Shown: positions 27,873-37,966, counted from the stretch's first letter. The stretch is 64,000 nt of DNA from Anabaena sphaerica FACHB-251 (GCF_014696825.1 NZ_JACJQU010000009.1:1-64000); one strand, 5' to 3'. A program made the numbers and translations. The notes: generated from the letters alone by a model not told the origin.

Positions 27873-28094
27873 GGTAGGTGTTAATTATTATATTTATATC
27901 ACAAACTTACTGAGGGCTAAAGCCCGTAGTCGGCTTTTATCCCCGACTTAAAAGACGTTCATTCCTAAAAATTTTTTGGTTTTTAGGAATTCACTATGGC
28001 TAACACCACGCTACGCTACCGGGGTTTTCAGCCTATTTTCTTATAAGGGACTTGCAAGCAATAAAAGCACCAATAACTAAGGACTTTAACGATT
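27873..28094. other. Repeat debris downstream of the MITE
   Basis: Short palindromes (CCTAAAAA...TTTTTAGG; GGGCTAAAGCCC), a piece of the 'ATCCCCGACTT' hairpin family, and ACCACGCTACGCTA, which matches 7439-7451. The piece GTTTTCAGCCT...TTTCTTATAA recurs at 31416-31434. No gene. Confidence 0.5.
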
Positions 28095-29417
28095 TTAACC
28101 TCTATACAAAATTTCATTGCGGCTGGGTGAGCCTAATTGTGGTAAAGAATTTTTTGGTGAGTGGGGAGTAAGGGCTGTAGGAACACCAGCGGATACTTGC
28201 AATTGTTTGACCAGATGTTGTAAAAGTTTGTCTTGTTCAGTCCGAAAACTCGACACATTGTAACCACGGTTGATAATCGCAAACCAAACTAAACCGCGAT
28301 CGCGTGTGGGTACAACTCCTGCTAAAGCACTGACATCACTGAGAGTTCCAGTTTTCATCACAGTTGCAGATGGCATATGTCTAAACTGCATTGTCCCTCG
28401 ATGATCAAAGCCGGACATAGGGAACAAGTCAGCTAAAGTCAAATTATGGGCAGATGCTTGCCGTTGTAGTGCCATGAACATAGCACAGACGGCTCTGGGA
28501 GAAATACGATTTTCTCGTCCCAGTCCGGAACCATTAATTAACTGAATTTCCGACTGTGGAACCATAGCCAGGTTAGCAGCGGTAGATTTAACTACATTTG
28601 CTCCTCCAACCGACAGGGCTAACATCTCGGCTATGTCGTTATTACTGTAAACATTCATCTCCTTAATCAATTGCTTTAACGGTAGGGAGCGATGACGGAT
28701 CAGTAAAGTTTGTTGAGGGTTGGGCTGTGCTGCGACTTTAACCGTACCAGCAATAACAATTTGGGGCTTGGGTGTTCCCTTGGGCATGATTGAGTATTGG
28801 TAAATCACAGAACGATTCCAAGTTTTGTGATCTAGTGCTTGTTTAAGCAATTGACCGGCTAAAAGGGGCTGAGTTTGGAAATTCATGGCGAAATTGCCAA
28901 TAATTACTAAATTTCCCTTTACCTGCTTGATGCCGATTTTGTTGAGAGCATTACCAAGAGCGATCGCTTCCTCTCCCACAAACATGGGATCACCACCACC
29001 ACTAATCACCAAATCACCCTGCACTACCCCATTGACAATTGGACCTGTAGCACTAACCAAAGTTTCAAATTGATGGTCTGGACCCCAAATTTTAAAAGCT
29101 GCTAGTGAAGTTGCCACCTTAGTTAAAGATGCTGCGGGTAGAGGTATTGTACCTTGGTGATTAGCCATCAACATCGGACCCGACTGCAACCAAATTCCCT
29201 GATGCTTGATCAGATTTTCCGTCACCAGCTTAGAAGTCATCAACTCCTTGAGATATTCCTGCACTGTCATAGCTCCTGCTGGGTTTGGATCAGGGGCAAT
29301 TACAAAGCCAGGACTACTTTGCCAAGCCAATGAATCTAAAGCATTTAAAGGCTTGATTTTGACCCCAGCCATATCGAGCCAAAGTGAAACCAAACCTGAA
29401 CCTAATAATTCCAGCAT
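28095..29417 (-). CDS. dacB: D-alanyl-D-alanine carboxypeptidase / endopeptidase (PBP4, S13 family)
   Basis: A 440-residue penicillin-binding protein of the S13 family. The three active-site motifs are present: SxxK as SLTK in PAASLTKVATS (about 98-101), SxN as SNN in VYSNNDIAEML, and KTG in MKTGTLSDVSALAG. It trims or opens peptidoglycan peptide cross-links in the periplasm. The N-terminus is only weakly hydrophobic and has no obvious signal peptide, but cyanobacterial homologues start similarly as I recall. It is monocistronic, flanked by repeat regions. Confidence 0.87.
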   Translation of the reverse strand: MLELLGSGLVSLWLDMAGVKIKPLNALDSLAWQSSPGFVIAPDPNPAGAMTVQEYLKELMTSKLVTENLIKHQGIWLQSGPMLMANHQGTIPLPAASLTKVATSLAAFKIWGPDHQFETLVSATGPIVNGVVQGDLVISGGGDPMFVGEEAIALGNALNKIGIKQVKGNLVIIGNFAMNFQTQPLLAGQLLKQALDHKTWNRSVIYQYSIMPKGTPKPQIVIAGTVKVAAQPNPQQTLLIRHRSLPLKQLIKEMNVYSNNDIAEMLALSVGGANVVKSTAANLAMVPQSEIQLINGSGLGRENRISPRAVCAMFMALQRQASAHNLTLADLFPMSGFDHRGTMQFRHMPSATVMKTGTLSDVSALAGVVPTRDRGLVWFAIINRGYNVSSFRTEQDKLLQHLVKQLQVSAGVPTALTPHSPKNSLPQLGSPSRNEILYRG

Positions 29418-29824
29418 CTTTAAATTCCTCTATCTTTGTTCATATATCTAATAACGTAAGTTGCTCCCGGAGTATGGCTTATGCCACGCGCCGCTATCAG
29501 GAGGCAAGAGGCAAAAGGTAGGAGCTTATTCTCCTCATTTCTCCATCTCCCCATCACGGTGATAACTAGCAACTTGGGTTAATAATTATTTGCCGTGCTG
29601 GCATATTGTGCCTTTCAATTCCACTTCTTACTATCTTTCAAGCTTGCCACCAGGAAAACTCAATAATCAATAGCCTAAATATAGTTCCAAACAACTTTCA
29701 TGGATGCTAATCAGCGGGGAAAGGGAAAGAAAAAACCTTTACCCTTTCCTTCATCCTTTAACCTTATTTCCAAACCAATTTACAACTTCCAGGCTCAAAA
29801 CCTAGTGCAGTATTGCTATAGCAC
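29418..29824. other. Intergenic region upstream of dacB
   Basis: About 400 bases with repeat-like GC pieces near 29466-29520 (GGCTTATGCCACGCGCCGC, AGGAGGCAAGAGGC) and otherwise plain AT-rich sequence. A short open frame at 29700-29897 runs into the LOG gene antisense and has no coding signs. Confidence 0.5.
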
Positions 29825-30907
29825 CTACTTCCTTTCTGGATGGGCTTTTTCCTCTGGGGAAGGAACACCTAACTGGTTAATCACTGCAATCATCTGATAC
29901 AAACGCCCTAAATCTCGTTGATTAAAGTATAAAACAAGACGAGGCAAATCAGATGTTTCATCTTGACCTTCTTGAGGTAATACCTGACTTTTCTCAATTC
30001 TGCCCTGGACAATAATGTCACTAAAGTCAGCATTCAATTGATCCACCAGAGCATCTGATAACTCGTGTCTAAGACGAATCACCAATTGATCACTTACATA
30101 GCGGCTAGAGTGATAAACTTGGTAAAAACGGGTAATGGCATTGCAAGCAACTTCCAGATTATCCGTCACCGTGTATAGACTGGGATCTTCTGGATTAACA
30201 AGACCTTTTAACACCAATTGCTGATTTATATACTGGTTCCAAGAGTGCCAATAATCACCACCTGGATGATCGATTAAAACCACAGGAACAGGTCCAAATT
30301 TACCTGTTTGGCTGAGTGTCATACATTCAAAAGCTTCATCTTGAGTGCCAAAGCCACCCGGAAACAAAGCTACAGCATCGCTTTCTTTGAGAAGAAACAG
30401 CTTGCGGGTAAAGAAATATTTAAAGTGAATAAGCTTAGGATCACCATCAATAAAAGGGTTAGCCTGTTGCTCAAAAGGCAACTGAATATTTAAACCAAAA
30501 GAATTGTCTTTTCCTGCACCTTCTTGACCAGCCTGCATAATACCACCACCACCGCCTGTCATCACCATGAATCCCAGTTGAGAAACAGCGCGAGCAAATT
30601 GAACTGCCATTTGGTAATCAGGGGTTTCTGGTGCTAAACGAGCAGAACCAAAGATAGTAACTTTGCGAACGTGTCGGTAGCCATAAAAGAGTTGGAAGCC
30701 TCTTTCCATATCTGCTAAAGCTGCAGATAGTATCTTCCAATCAAGACGCTCAATTTCACTATCAGCTAAACGAACTATGGTAGCAAGTGCCTGCTGGATA
30801 AATTGCCGATGTTTTAAGGTCGGTAAACGATCTATTAATTCAGCAATATCAGCTTGGAGAGACTCTAGTATTTCAAACGACTCTTTGAAGGTCATGAGAA
30901 CTGCCAC
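29825..30907 (-). CDS. LOG-family protein (nucleotide phosphoribohydrolase-like)
   Basis: A 360-residue protein with the Rossmann-like LOG core in the middle: KVTIFGSARL, MTGGGGGIMQAGQEGA (GGGxGxM) and the catalytic PGGFGTQDEAFE (PGGxGTxxE), with Arg in TRKLFLLKES. LOG enzymes hydrolyse nucleoside 5'-monophosphates, in plants releasing free cytokinins. It was formerly called lysine decarboxylase. The roughly 70-residue N-terminal and 110-residue C-terminal extensions are typical of the larger bacterial type. Its substrate here is not predictable. Confidence 0.84.
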   Translation of the reverse strand: MAVLMTFKESFEILESLQADIAELIDRLPTLKHRQFIQQALATIVRLADSEIERLDWKILSAALADMERGFQLFYGYRHVRKVTIFGSARLAPETPDYQMAVQFARAVSQLGFMVMTGGGGGIMQAGQEGAGKDNSFGLNIQLPFEQQANPFIDGDPKLIHFKYFFTRKLFLLKESDAVALFPGGFGTQDEAFECMTLSQTGKFGPVPVVLIDHPGGDYWHSWNQYINQQLVLKGLVNPEDPSLYTVTDNLEVACNAITRFYQVYHSSRYVSDQLVIRLRHELSDALVDQLNADFSDIIVQGRIEKSQVLPQEGQDETSDLPRLVLYFNQRDLGRLYQMIAVINQLGVPSPEEKAHPERK

Positions 30908-31456
30908 AACAATGGCATTATATTTTATGTGAACTACCTACACTGCCGCAAGCGGATACTTTTTTGCCTAAAGGCGTTTGTATAGTTTAGCAGAAGATGG
31001 GTTAAGGAGGCAGGAGGTAATACCCTTATGAACTTTTGTGTAGAAAGTTTTCTAGAGACGCAAACTTTGCGCCTCTGAAACTAATTAACAAATATTCACC
31101 TAAAACTAGACAACTCATTGACCTAAAGGTACGGAGACTCTTAAGTATCCAAAAAACGGACTCTTAAGGGTGTAATCAAAGCACCTCTAATAGCTCCACT
31201 GAGATTTAATCTCAATGTTGCCTTTACTTTTTGTTTTTTTGTCTCCACTAGTCGGGTTTTTCACGCCCTTTCAGGGAGTAAAGCAGTATTACCCTGAAAT
31301 AGCACAAGGTGTAAACGCTTTAGTTGGCTTATTCAACGGAAAAGCTTTGCGTACAACCTGGCTATCAAGGACAGTAGAAACCATATACCAAGCTAGTAGT
31401 CTCTACTTCAAGGTTTTTCAGCCTTGTTTCTTATAAAATTTGTAACCAGTTCAGGT
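30908..31456. other. Intergenic region with unassigned repeat-like sequence
   Basis: Contains a hairpin AGAGACGCAAA...TTTGCGCCTCT (31054-31076) and two near copies of GACTCTTAAG (31136, 31161). A 73-codon open frame (31215-31436) has no start signal or recognisable product. Its last 20 bases resemble 28019-28044, suggesting the end of a dispersed repeat. Confidence 0.5.
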
Positions 31457-31780
31457 TCAAAGATACTTTTCCAAAGTGTTAGATAAGGTAGTTTTAGGCA
31501 CAGCACCGACAACCATATCTACTTTTTGCCCATCTTTAAAAATCATTAGTGTGGGAATGCTGCGGATACCATACTGACTGGCAACTTGAGGATTTTCATC
31601 GGTGTTGACTTTCACAACTTTGAGTTGACCTTCATACTGAGTGGCGATTTCCTCGACGACAGGAGCTACCATGCGACAAGGACCGCACCAAGGAGCCCAA
31701 AAATCAACTAAAACGGGTACGTCGCTGTCGAGTACTTCCTGCTTAAAACTAGAATCTGTAACTTGTGAGGCTGCTGACAT
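31457..31780 (-). CDS. trxA: Thioredoxin
   Basis: A 107-residue thioredoxin with the redox motif WCGPC at residues 31-35, preceded by [10 protein letters not shown] and followed by cis-Pro in [12 protein letters not shown]. It is a cytoplasmic disulfide reductase supplied by ferredoxin or NADPH thioredoxin reductase, regulating Calvin-cycle and other enzymes. Length and sequence are those of the m-type (TrxA) essential thioredoxin. It is separated from guaB3 by 342 bases and a hairpin, so it has its own promoter. Confidence 0.95.
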   Translation of the reverse strand: MSAASQVTDSSFKQEVLDSDVPVLVDFWAPWCGPCRMVAPVVEEIATQYEGQLKVVKVNTDENPQVASQYGIRSIPTLMIFKDGQKVDMVVGAVPKTTLSNTLEKYL

Positions 31781-32122
31781 TCCTAAAAACCTTTGCCTAT
31801 TATATTTATGAGTTTTGTGAAAATTCTACCATAGCAAAAACATCAGCTTGGAAGTCAAGGATGTACATTTGCAAAGAAGCTACGGATTTTATGCCTAAAC
31901 ATAAGGAACCGCCCGAACAGTAGTCCGGGCGGAGTGTGGTGTGAGGAGTGAACGGAAACATTCGTCTCCGCTATCTCTATTGTAGGCGACAGATGTGATT
32001 TTTCCAGTGATTATTTAGGGTGCTGGAAAAAATTTTTTGGTTTGGACAGTGTGGAGGCAGGAGGCAGTAGGCAGTAGACAGGAAATATATTATTCTCCCC
32101 ATATCCCCAGTCTCCAGCCCCT
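31781..32122. other. Intergenic region guaB3 - trxA
   Basis: Holds the guaB3 hairpin (31909-31932), a purine-rich heptamer-like stretch AGGCAGGAGGCAGTAGGCAG (32056-32075) and the trxA promoter region; no gene. Confidence 0.55.
31909..31932 (-). terminator. GC-rich hairpin downstream of guaB3
   Basis: CCGCCCG (31909-31915) pairs perfectly with CGGGCGG (31926-31932), about 190 bases beyond the guaB3 stop on its strand. There is no long T run, so it may be a transcript-stabilising stem. Confidence 0.5.
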
Positions 32123-33286
32123 TTATTTACCCATACCCAGTTGTTGGGCTTTTTGGTAAACTTTGCCTTCAGTTAAGAGGGAAGGAGCAATGACAACTTC
32201 AACTTGCTGCATTTCTTTGATATTTTTGGCTCCTAAAGTCCCCATACTGGTTTTTAAGGCTCCTAGAAGATTATGAGTACCATCATCTAGTCCGGCTGGA
32301 CCTGTGAGTATTTGTTCTAGAGTACCGGTTGTACCAACGCGAATCCGAGTACCACGGGGCAGCAATGGGCTAGGAGTTGCCATACCCCAATGATAACCCC
32401 TTCCTGGTGCTTCTGCGGCTCTAGCGAAGGGGGAACCAATCATTACGCCATCAGCACCACAGGCGATACATTTACAGATGTCTCCACCTGTGATTAAACC
32501 ACCATCGGCAATGACAGGAATATATTTACCAGTTTCCCGATAATAATCATCTCTGGCTGCGGCACAATCTGCGATCGCTGTTGCTTGAGGTACACCTACA
32601 CCTAATACGCCACGGGAGGTACAAGCAGCACCAGGTCCAATTCCCACTAATACTGCGGCTGCACCTGCTTTCATTAAATCCAAGGTGACTTGATATGTAA
32701 CGCAATTGCCTAATGCCACAGGTATGGGCATAGAACGGCAAAATTGGGACAAGTCAAGTGGGGTGATGGACTCTGGTGAGAGGTGGTCTGTAGAAACTAC
32801 CGTAGCTTGGATAAAAAATAAATCTGCTCCAGCTTTGGCTACTACTTCACCATATTTGCTTGCGCCTACTGGAGTAGCACTCACCGCCGCAATACCGCCT
32901 TGTTGTTTAATTTCCTGAATACGTTTTTCAATTAGTTCGGGCTTTATTGGTTCGGCATAGAGTTCTTGCATCAGGGACACAAATTCATCTTTGCCGACTG
33001 AGGCAATCCGATCTAAAATCGGGTTTGGGTCAGCATAGCGAGTTTGGATACCTTCTAAATTCAGAACTCCTAAAGCCCCTAACTGGGACAAGCGCACTGC
33101 CATTTCCACATCGACTACACCATCCATGGCGCTGGCAATAATGGGGATTTCTCGCTCAATATTACCAATTTTCCACCTGGTATCCGCTAAACTCGGATCG
33201 AGTGTTCTGTTACCGGGTACTAAAGCAATTTCATCAATGCCATAGGCTCGTCGAGCCATTTTTCCCCGCCCAAGTTGAATTTCCAC
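32123..33286 (-). CDS. guaB3: GuaB3-type IMP dehydrogenase family protein
   Basis: A 387-residue (beta/alpha)8 enzyme without CBS domains. The opening GRGKMARRAYGIDEIALVPG and the catalytic-cysteine loop GIGPGAACTSRGVLGVG, followed by VIADGGLITGGDICKCIACG and GSPFARAAEAPGRGYHWGM, match the GuaB3 family of actinobacteria and cyanobacteria. GuaB3 is an IMP dehydrogenase-like enzyme of purine metabolism (IMP to XMP) lacking the usual regulatory module. I keep the first ATG because family members start with a similar GRGK segment. It is monocistronic. Confidence 0.9.
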   Translation of the reverse strand: MEIQLGRGKMARRAYGIDEIALVPGNRTLDPSLADTRWKIGNIEREIPIIASAMDGVVDVEMAVRLSQLGALGVLNLEGIQTRYADPNPILDRIASVGKDEFVSLMQELYAEPIKPELIEKRIQEIKQQGGIAAVSATPVGASKYGEVVAKAGADLFFIQATVVSTDHLSPESITPLDLSQFCRSMPIPVALGNCVTYQVTLDLMKAGAAAVLVGIGPGAACTSRGVLGVGVPQATAIADCAAARDDYYRETGKYIPVIADGGLITGGDICKCIACGADGVMIGSPFARAAEAPGRGYHWGMATPSPLLPRGTRIRVGTTGTLEQILTGPAGLDDGTHNLLGALKTSMGTLGAKNIKEMQQVEVVIAPSLLTEGKVYQKAQQLGMGK

Positions 33287-33374
33287 GCTTTCACTTTTCT
33301 CAAATCTGTTTAAGCTAGGGTATCAAATTGTGGGGATGTTGGCAGGGATTTTTTTCAATTATGTTTCGACCTAT

Positions 33375-34454
33375 TTAGCGTCTTGTGCCTTGGATTTTGT
33401 CAAAAATAGCACCGTCATCAAAAAACTTCTTCTGCACACTATCCCAACCCCCTAAACTACCCACTGTATAAAGTTGGGCAATTTTGGGAAATTTACTCTG
33501 TACTTCTTTGGCTACAGTCGAGTTAACGGGACGAAAACCCACTTTTGCAAACTCACGCTGTGCTTCTGGTGTAAACAAAAACTTGACGAAGGCTTCCGAT
33601 ACTGCACGAGTACCGCGTTTTTCTACATTTTTATCAACCACAGCCACAGGTCCTTCAATAGAAATATTCGTGGAAGGCACTACGTAAGTAGTATCTGTTT
33701 TACCCTGTTGTGCTGCTAAAATTACTTCGTTTTCGTAGTTAAGTAGGACATCTCCTTGATTTTTTTTGTAAAAAGCATCACTAGATTCTCTGGCATCCTT
33801 GGGTAATACCACTACATTGCGAAATACTTGTTGGACAAAATTCAAGGCTTGGTTTTCATTACCACCATTTTTAGCAACGGCTCCCCACAAAGCTAAAAAA
33901 TTCCACCTTGCACCACCAGAAGTCTTGGGGTTAGCTGTGACTATTTTTACTCCCGGTTTAGTTAAATCAGTCCAAGTTTTGATCCCTTTAGGATTACCTT
34001 GACGGGTTTCTAAAGCTACAACGGAACGGGTAATAATAGAGTTATTAGGCGCTTCTTTTTCCCAACCAGGATTAATTAAACCTGCTTGTTCGATTTTTTT
34101 GGTATCCAAGGCCAGGGCTAAGGCTACCACATCTGCTTGTAAGCCATCAATGACAGCACGGGTTTGAGAACCTGAACCACCATAACTTTCCCGAATAATC
34201 ACATCCTGACCTTTTTCTCGTTTCCATTTGGACACAAACTGAGGAATGATTTTACTGTAAGCAGCTTTAGTTACTGCGTAAGAAACCAAGGTGATTTCTA
34301 CTTTTTTAGTGTTTTGACTAATTAGTTGTTTATTTTGTGCAGTTCCTGCAAATACAGGAAATACCGTATTTGCACTGACACTGATTGCTAATAGTACGGT
34401 TGATGCTGTTTTTACAGGCAGGAGTTTCGCTAATTTTTCGGAGTTGTATGTCAT
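33375..34454 (-). CDS. sbpA: Sulfate ABC transporter substrate-binding protein (paralogue 1)
   Basis: A 359-residue periplasmic sulfate/thiosulfate binding protein. It has a signal peptide (LLPVKTASTVLLAISVSANT, cleavage near VFAGTAQ) with no lipobox. The mature sequence has VTKAAYSKIIPQFVSKW, SYGGSGSQTRAVIDGLQADV and TSGGARWNFLALWG, the sulfate-contact regions. It is divergent from a second, lipoprotein-type copy whose cysT and cysW follow. The two differ mainly in the N-terminus, which suggests a duplication with different anchoring. Confidence 0.92.
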   Translation of the reverse strand: MTYNSEKLAKLLPVKTASTVLLAISVSANTVFPVFAGTAQNKQLISQNTKKVEITLVSYAVTKAAYSKIIPQFVSKWKREKGQDVIIRESYGGSGSQTRAVIDGLQADVVALALALDTKKIEQAGLINPGWEKEAPNNSIITRSVVALETRQGNPKGIKTWTDLTKPGVKIVTANPKTSGGARWNFLALWGAVAKNGGNENQALNFVQQVFRNVVVLPKDARESSDAFYKKNQGDVLLNYENEVILAAQQGKTDTTYVVPSTNISIEGPVAVVDKNVEKRGTRAVSEAFVKFLFTPEAQREFAKVGFRPVNSTVAKEVQSKFPKIAQLYTVGSLGGWDSVQKKFFDDGAIFDKIQGTRR

Positions 34455-34784
34455 GGGAGGTTTTCTGCGGGTATTTAAGAAATCTACGGTAACTTGCTAG
34501 GAAAGCTGTAATATCCTTACAAAAACAGAGCGTATCAGATGCAATCACGAAAATCAAGAGATAAAATACAAATTGTCTATCGACAAATGTGTGTATCATT
34601 GATTAATGATGGCAGAACAACAAATGATAATTTTTGATTATGTATTTACTCTGCTTTCGGTAATATTTTTGATGTCGGAAAAAACTAATGTCCCCTGAAC
34701 CTGCTAGAATCCCCATATTCTCTATCGTGAAAGTGAAGTTTACTCTCGATTCAGATTTAAATCAGATTTAAAGGAGAACAAAGA
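34455..34784. other. Divergent promoter region between the two sbpA genes
   Basis: 330 AT-rich bases that must drive both sulfate-binding genes, probably by a CysR-type regulator under sulfur limitation (inference). An ACTCTCGATTCAGATTTAAA stretch with the direct repeat CAGATTTAAA-TCAGATTTAAA precedes the plus-strand gene. Confidence 0.5.
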
Positions 34785-35861
34785 ATGAGTTTGTGGCAGC
34801 ATCAACGTCTGCGGCTAAATTCGCTGAAAAGCTTTTTATCCCTGTTTTTGGTAGGGGCATTCTTGAGTTTGGCACTTACCGCTTGTACAGGTGGAAGAGA
34901 GAGTAGTTCTACTAGTGGTAAAAAACAAAATATTGATTTAACCTTGGTATCTTTTGCTGTTACCAGAGATGCTTATAAAGCCATCATTCCTAAGTTTGTG
35001 AAAAAGTGGAAGCAAGAACAAGGGCAAAATGTCACTTTTAAGCAAAGTTATGGTGGTTCAGGTTCCCAAACACGCGCCGTTATTGATGGTTTGCAAGCGG
35101 ATATTGTTCACTTAGCATTAGCTTTAGACACCGAAAAAATTGAAAAAGCGGGATTAATTCAGCCTGGATGGGAAAAAGAAATTCCTAATAATGCTGTTGC
35201 TTCTAAGTCTGTAGCTGCATTAGTAACTCGTGAAGGTAATCCTAAAGGGATCAAAACTTGGGCAGATTTAGATAAAGATGGTGTCAAATTAATTACTGCC
35301 GATCCAAAAACATCAGGGGTAGCGCGTTGGAATTTCCTGGCTCTTTGGAACTCTGCAATTAAAACTGGTGGTGATGAGGTCAAAGCTACAGAGTTTGTGT
35401 CCAAGGTTTATAATAATGTTCCTATTTTAACTAAGGATGCACGTGAAGCCACAGATGCTTTTTTTAAACAAGGTCAAGCTGATGCTTTAATTAACTATGA
35501 AAATGAAATTGTCTTGGCACAGGAAAAGGGGTTGAAGGTAAATTATGTTATTCCTGACGTGAATATTTCTATTGATAACCCTGTTGCGGTTGTGGATAAG
35601 AATGTTGATAAGCATGGTAATAGGGAGGTTGCTGAGGCGTTTGTTAAGTACCTATTTACTCCTGAAGCACAACTAGAATTTGCAAAAGTTGGTTTTCGTC
35701 CAGTGGATGAAAACGTAGCAAAAACTAAGGAATTTGCTGATAAATATCCCCCAGTAAAAACGTTGGCTACAGTTCAAGAGTTAGGTGGATGGGATGCTAT
35801 GCAGGAAAAGTTTTTTAATGATGGGGCATTATTTGATCAAATTCAAGCTAAAAAGCGGTAA
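34785..35861 (+). CDS. sbpA: Sulfate ABC transporter substrate-binding lipoprotein (paralogue 2)
   Basis: A 358-residue sulfate-binding protein. The N-terminus has a lipoprotein signal peptide ending in LALTACTGG (lipobox with the acylated Cys at about residue 34) and a Ser/Thr-rich linker. Ligand regions VTRDAYKAIIPKFVKKW, SYGGSGSQTRAVIDGLQADI and TSGVARWNFLALWN parallel the first paralogue. AAGGAG precedes the ATG at optimal distance. It leads the sbpA-cysT-cysW-NIL unit and delivers sulfate to the permease. The SGGARW to SGVARW change is one visible difference at the binding loop. Confidence 0.93.
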   Translation: MSLWQHQRLRLNSLKSFLSLFLVGAFLSLALTACTGGRESSSTSGKKQNIDLTLVSFAVTRDAYKAIIPKFVKKWKQEQGQNVTFKQSYGGSGSQTRAVIDGLQADIVHLALALDTEKIEKAGLIQPGWEKEIPNNAVASKSVAALVTREGNPKGIKTWADLDKDGVKLITADPKTSGVARWNFLALWNSAIKTGGDEVKATEFVSKVYNNVPILTKDAREATDAFFKQGQADALINYENEIVLAQEKGLKVNYVIPDVNISIDNPVAVVDKNVDKHGNREVAEAFVKYLFTPEAQLEFAKVGFRPVDENVAKTKEFADKYPPVKTLATVQELGGWDAMQEKFFNDGALFDQIQAKKR

Positions 35862-35863
35862 TA

Positions 35864-35905
35864 GGTAATTGGTGATTGGTAATTGGTAATTGGTAATTGG
35901 TAATT
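35864..35905 (+). repeat. GGTAATT heptamer, six tandem copies
   Basis: Six contiguous copies of GGTAATT (second one GGTGATT) inside the sbpA-cysT gap, starting 3 bases after the sbpA stop. An STRR-type repeat inside an operon. Confidence 0.92.
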
Positions 35906-35929
35906 GTCTGAAATTTTGAATTGCAAATT

Positions 35930-36799
35930 ATGGCTGTATCTACGAGTTTAGAAACTGAGAAAAAACCTGCTGTTTGGAAGGTGTTTTTAGATAATGTGAT
36001 TCGTCTACCTTGGACTTGGCGAATTACAATTTTATACTTAACTTTCATGTTGTTTATGCCCATTGTGGCAATGTTCCTGAAAGCAAGTACAGTACCACCC
36101 GCGAAGTTTTGGGAAATTGCCACCAGTGAAATGGCACTGGCAACATACAATGTGACTTTTGTAACTTCTGTGATGGCTGCTGCTGTCAATGGTGTATTTG
36201 GTACTTTGATTGCTTGGGTTCTCGTGCGGTATGATTTCCCTTTCAAACGCATCATTGATGCGACAGTAGATTTACCGTTTGCTTTGCCTACTTCGGTAGC
36301 AGGTTTAACTTTGGCGACTGTGTACAGTGATAATGGTTGGATTGGTTCTTTACTTGCACCCTTGGGAATAAAAGTATCTTTTACTCGTTTGGGTGTAGGT
36401 GTGGCGATGATATTTATATCTTTGCCATTTGTGATTAGAACTGTTCAACCTGTGTTGCAAGAGATGGAAAAGGAAGTGGAAGAAGCAGCTTGGAGTTTAG
36501 GTGCTTCCCAGTGGGAAACTTTTGTGAAAGTGATTTTACCACCTTTATTTCCCACAATTTTAACAGGTGTAGCTTTGGGGTTTTCCCGTGCGGTGGGGGA
36601 ATACGGTTCAACTGTAATTATTGCTTCCAATACACCTTTTCAAGATTTAATTGCACCTGTACTAATTTTCCAGAGATTAGAACAATATGACTATGCTGGT
36701 GCAACTGTGATTGGTGTAGTTTTACTAGTTATTTCCTTGGTGCTGTTATTAGCAATTAATTTCTTACAAGCTTGGGCTAGAAGATATGACAACAGATAA
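35930..36799 (+). CDS. cysT: Sulfate ABC transporter permease CysT
   Basis: A 289-residue inner-membrane permease with about six hydrophobic helices (first at about 30-52, [19 protein letters not shown]). The EAA loop [20 protein letters not shown] contacts the ATPase. ATG at 35930 is preferred to a TTG nine bases earlier. It pairs with CysW, whose gene overlaps its 3' end by 14 bases, so the two are translationally coupled. Together with CysA they import sulfate/thiosulfate. Confidence 0.93.
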   Translation: MAVSTSLETEKKPAVWKVFLDNVIRLPWTWRITILYLTFMLFMPIVAMFLKASTVPPAKFWEIATSEMALATYNVTFVTSVMAAAVNGVFGTLIAWVLVRYDFPFKRIIDATVDLPFALPTSVAGLTLATVYSDNGWIGSLLAPLGIKVSFTRLGVGVAMIFISLPFVIRTVQPVLQEMEKEVEEAAWSLGASQWETFVKVILPPLFPTILTGVALGFSRAVGEYGSTVIIASNTPFQDLIAPVLIFQRLEQYDYAGATVIGVVLLVISLVLLLAINFLQAWARRYDNR

Positions 36800-37625
36800 G
36801 GTAAAAAATCCGAAAAAGCAAAGTTGGGTTCCGGGTGTTTTGATTGGGATTGCGATCGCTTATTTAGCTTTAGTGCAGTATATTCCCACTATCAACGTAT
36901 TTTTTCAAGCCTTTAAAAAGGGATTTGATCCTTTTATTTCTAACCTTACTAGACCAGAATTTCTCCATGCAGCTTGGCTAACACTATTACTAGCTTTAAT
37001 TGCATTACCTATAAATACTGTATTTGGTCTGTGTGCAGCTTGGGCGATTTCTCGGCATAAATTCCCTGGTCGTGCTATAGTTATCAGTATTATTGACCTG
37101 CCTTTTTCTATCTCTCCAGTTGTTGCAGGTTTAATGCTGGTATTACTCTATGGTAGACAGGGATGGTTTGGTGGTTGGTTACAGGCCCATGATATTCAGA
37201 TAATTTTTGGTTTTCCGGGAATGTTATTAGCTACGGCATTTGTGAGTATGCCTTTTGTAGCTAGGGAAGTTATTCCTGTTTTGGAAGAATTTGGTAAGGA
37301 ACAAGAGGAAGCAGCTAAAACTCTAGGTGCAAATGATTGGCAGACTTTTTGGCGTGTGACTTTACCTAGTATTCGTTGGGGTTTACTCTATGGTTTGATT
37401 TTAACAAATGCTAGAGCCATGGGTGAATTTGGGGCTGTTTCTGTTGTCTCTGGTAATATTGCCAATACAACTCAAACTTTGCCTTTGTTTGTGGAAGATG
37501 CCTATAAACAATATGAAACGGAAGCGGCTTTTTCTGCGGCGGTATTATTAGCACTCCTAGCAGTTGTTACTTTGGTTTTGAAGGAGATTTTAGAACGAAA
37601 AACCCGTATTAAGGATGTTGAATAA
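36786..37625 (+). CDS. cysW: Sulfate ABC transporter permease CysW
   Basis: A 279-residue permease, six predicted helices starting [20 protein letters not shown]. It carries the EAA motif [20 protein letters not shown] and the conserved [10 protein letters not shown] region of CysW. The 14-base overlap with cysT shows coupling. The ATPase CysA is not encoded in this window; instead a NIL-domain gene follows 74 bases later. Confidence 0.93.
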   Translation: MTTDKVKNPKKQSWVPGVLIGIAIAYLALVQYIPTINVFFQAFKKGFDPFISNLTRPEFLHAAWLTLLLALIALPINTVFGLCAAWAISRHKFPGRAIVISIIDLPFSISPVVAGLMLVLLYGRQGWFGGWLQAHDIQIIFGFPGMLLATAFVSMPFVAREVIPVLEEFGKEQEEAAKTLGANDWQTFWRVTLPSIRWGLLYGLILTNARAMGEFGAVSVVSGNIANTTQTLPLFVEDAYKQYETEAAFSAAVLLALLAVVTLVLKEILERKTRIKDVE

Positions 37626-37699
37626 TTCGTAATTCGTAGTTAAAGAATTGCAATTATGAATATGGGTTCAAGATTGTAAATTACTTGGCAGGTGTTTTT

Positions 37700-37966
37700 A
37701 TGAATGATGAAAATATTTTGACAAGTCAGAGAATTCGAGTGAGAATTACTAAAGATTATCATCAAGAACCTGTGATTTCTCGCTTAGTATCTGAGTACGG
37801 TTTAACTGTGAATATCAAAGCTGCATTTTTAGGTCAAGATGCTATCAGCGATGGTTGGTTTGATTTAGATTTACAGGGGAATGAAAATCAAATTGAAAAT
37901 GGGTTAAATTATCTGCAAGAGTTGAAGTTGGAAGTTTGGGATGAAAAGAGAATAGGTACTTGGTAA
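37700..37966 (+). CDS. NIL-domain protein linked to sulfate transport genes
   Basis: An 88-residue protein with the ferredoxin-like NIL domain: SQRIRVRITKDYHQEPVISR, VNIKAAFLGQDAISDGWFDL and the closing LNYLQELKLEVW. NIL domains are small regulatory modules usually attached to ABC ATPases such as MetN; a free-standing one after cysW is typical of cyanobacterial sulfate loci. The ATG at 37700 follows AGGTG; a TTG 15 bases earlier is less likely. It may gate the absent CysA, by inference. Confidence 0.87.
   Translation: MNDENILTSQRIRVRITKDYHQEPVISRLVSEYGLTVNIKAAFLGQDAISDGWFDLDLQGNENQIENGLNYLQELKLEVWDEKRIGTW

Noticed and set aside
29700-29897. 65-codon frame near the LOG gene
   Set aside because: Antisense overlap with the LOG gene and no similarity or start signal.
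31215-31436. 73-codon open frame on the plus strand
   Set aside because: No ribosome-binding site or family features. Its end matches repeat-like sequence near 28019-28044.
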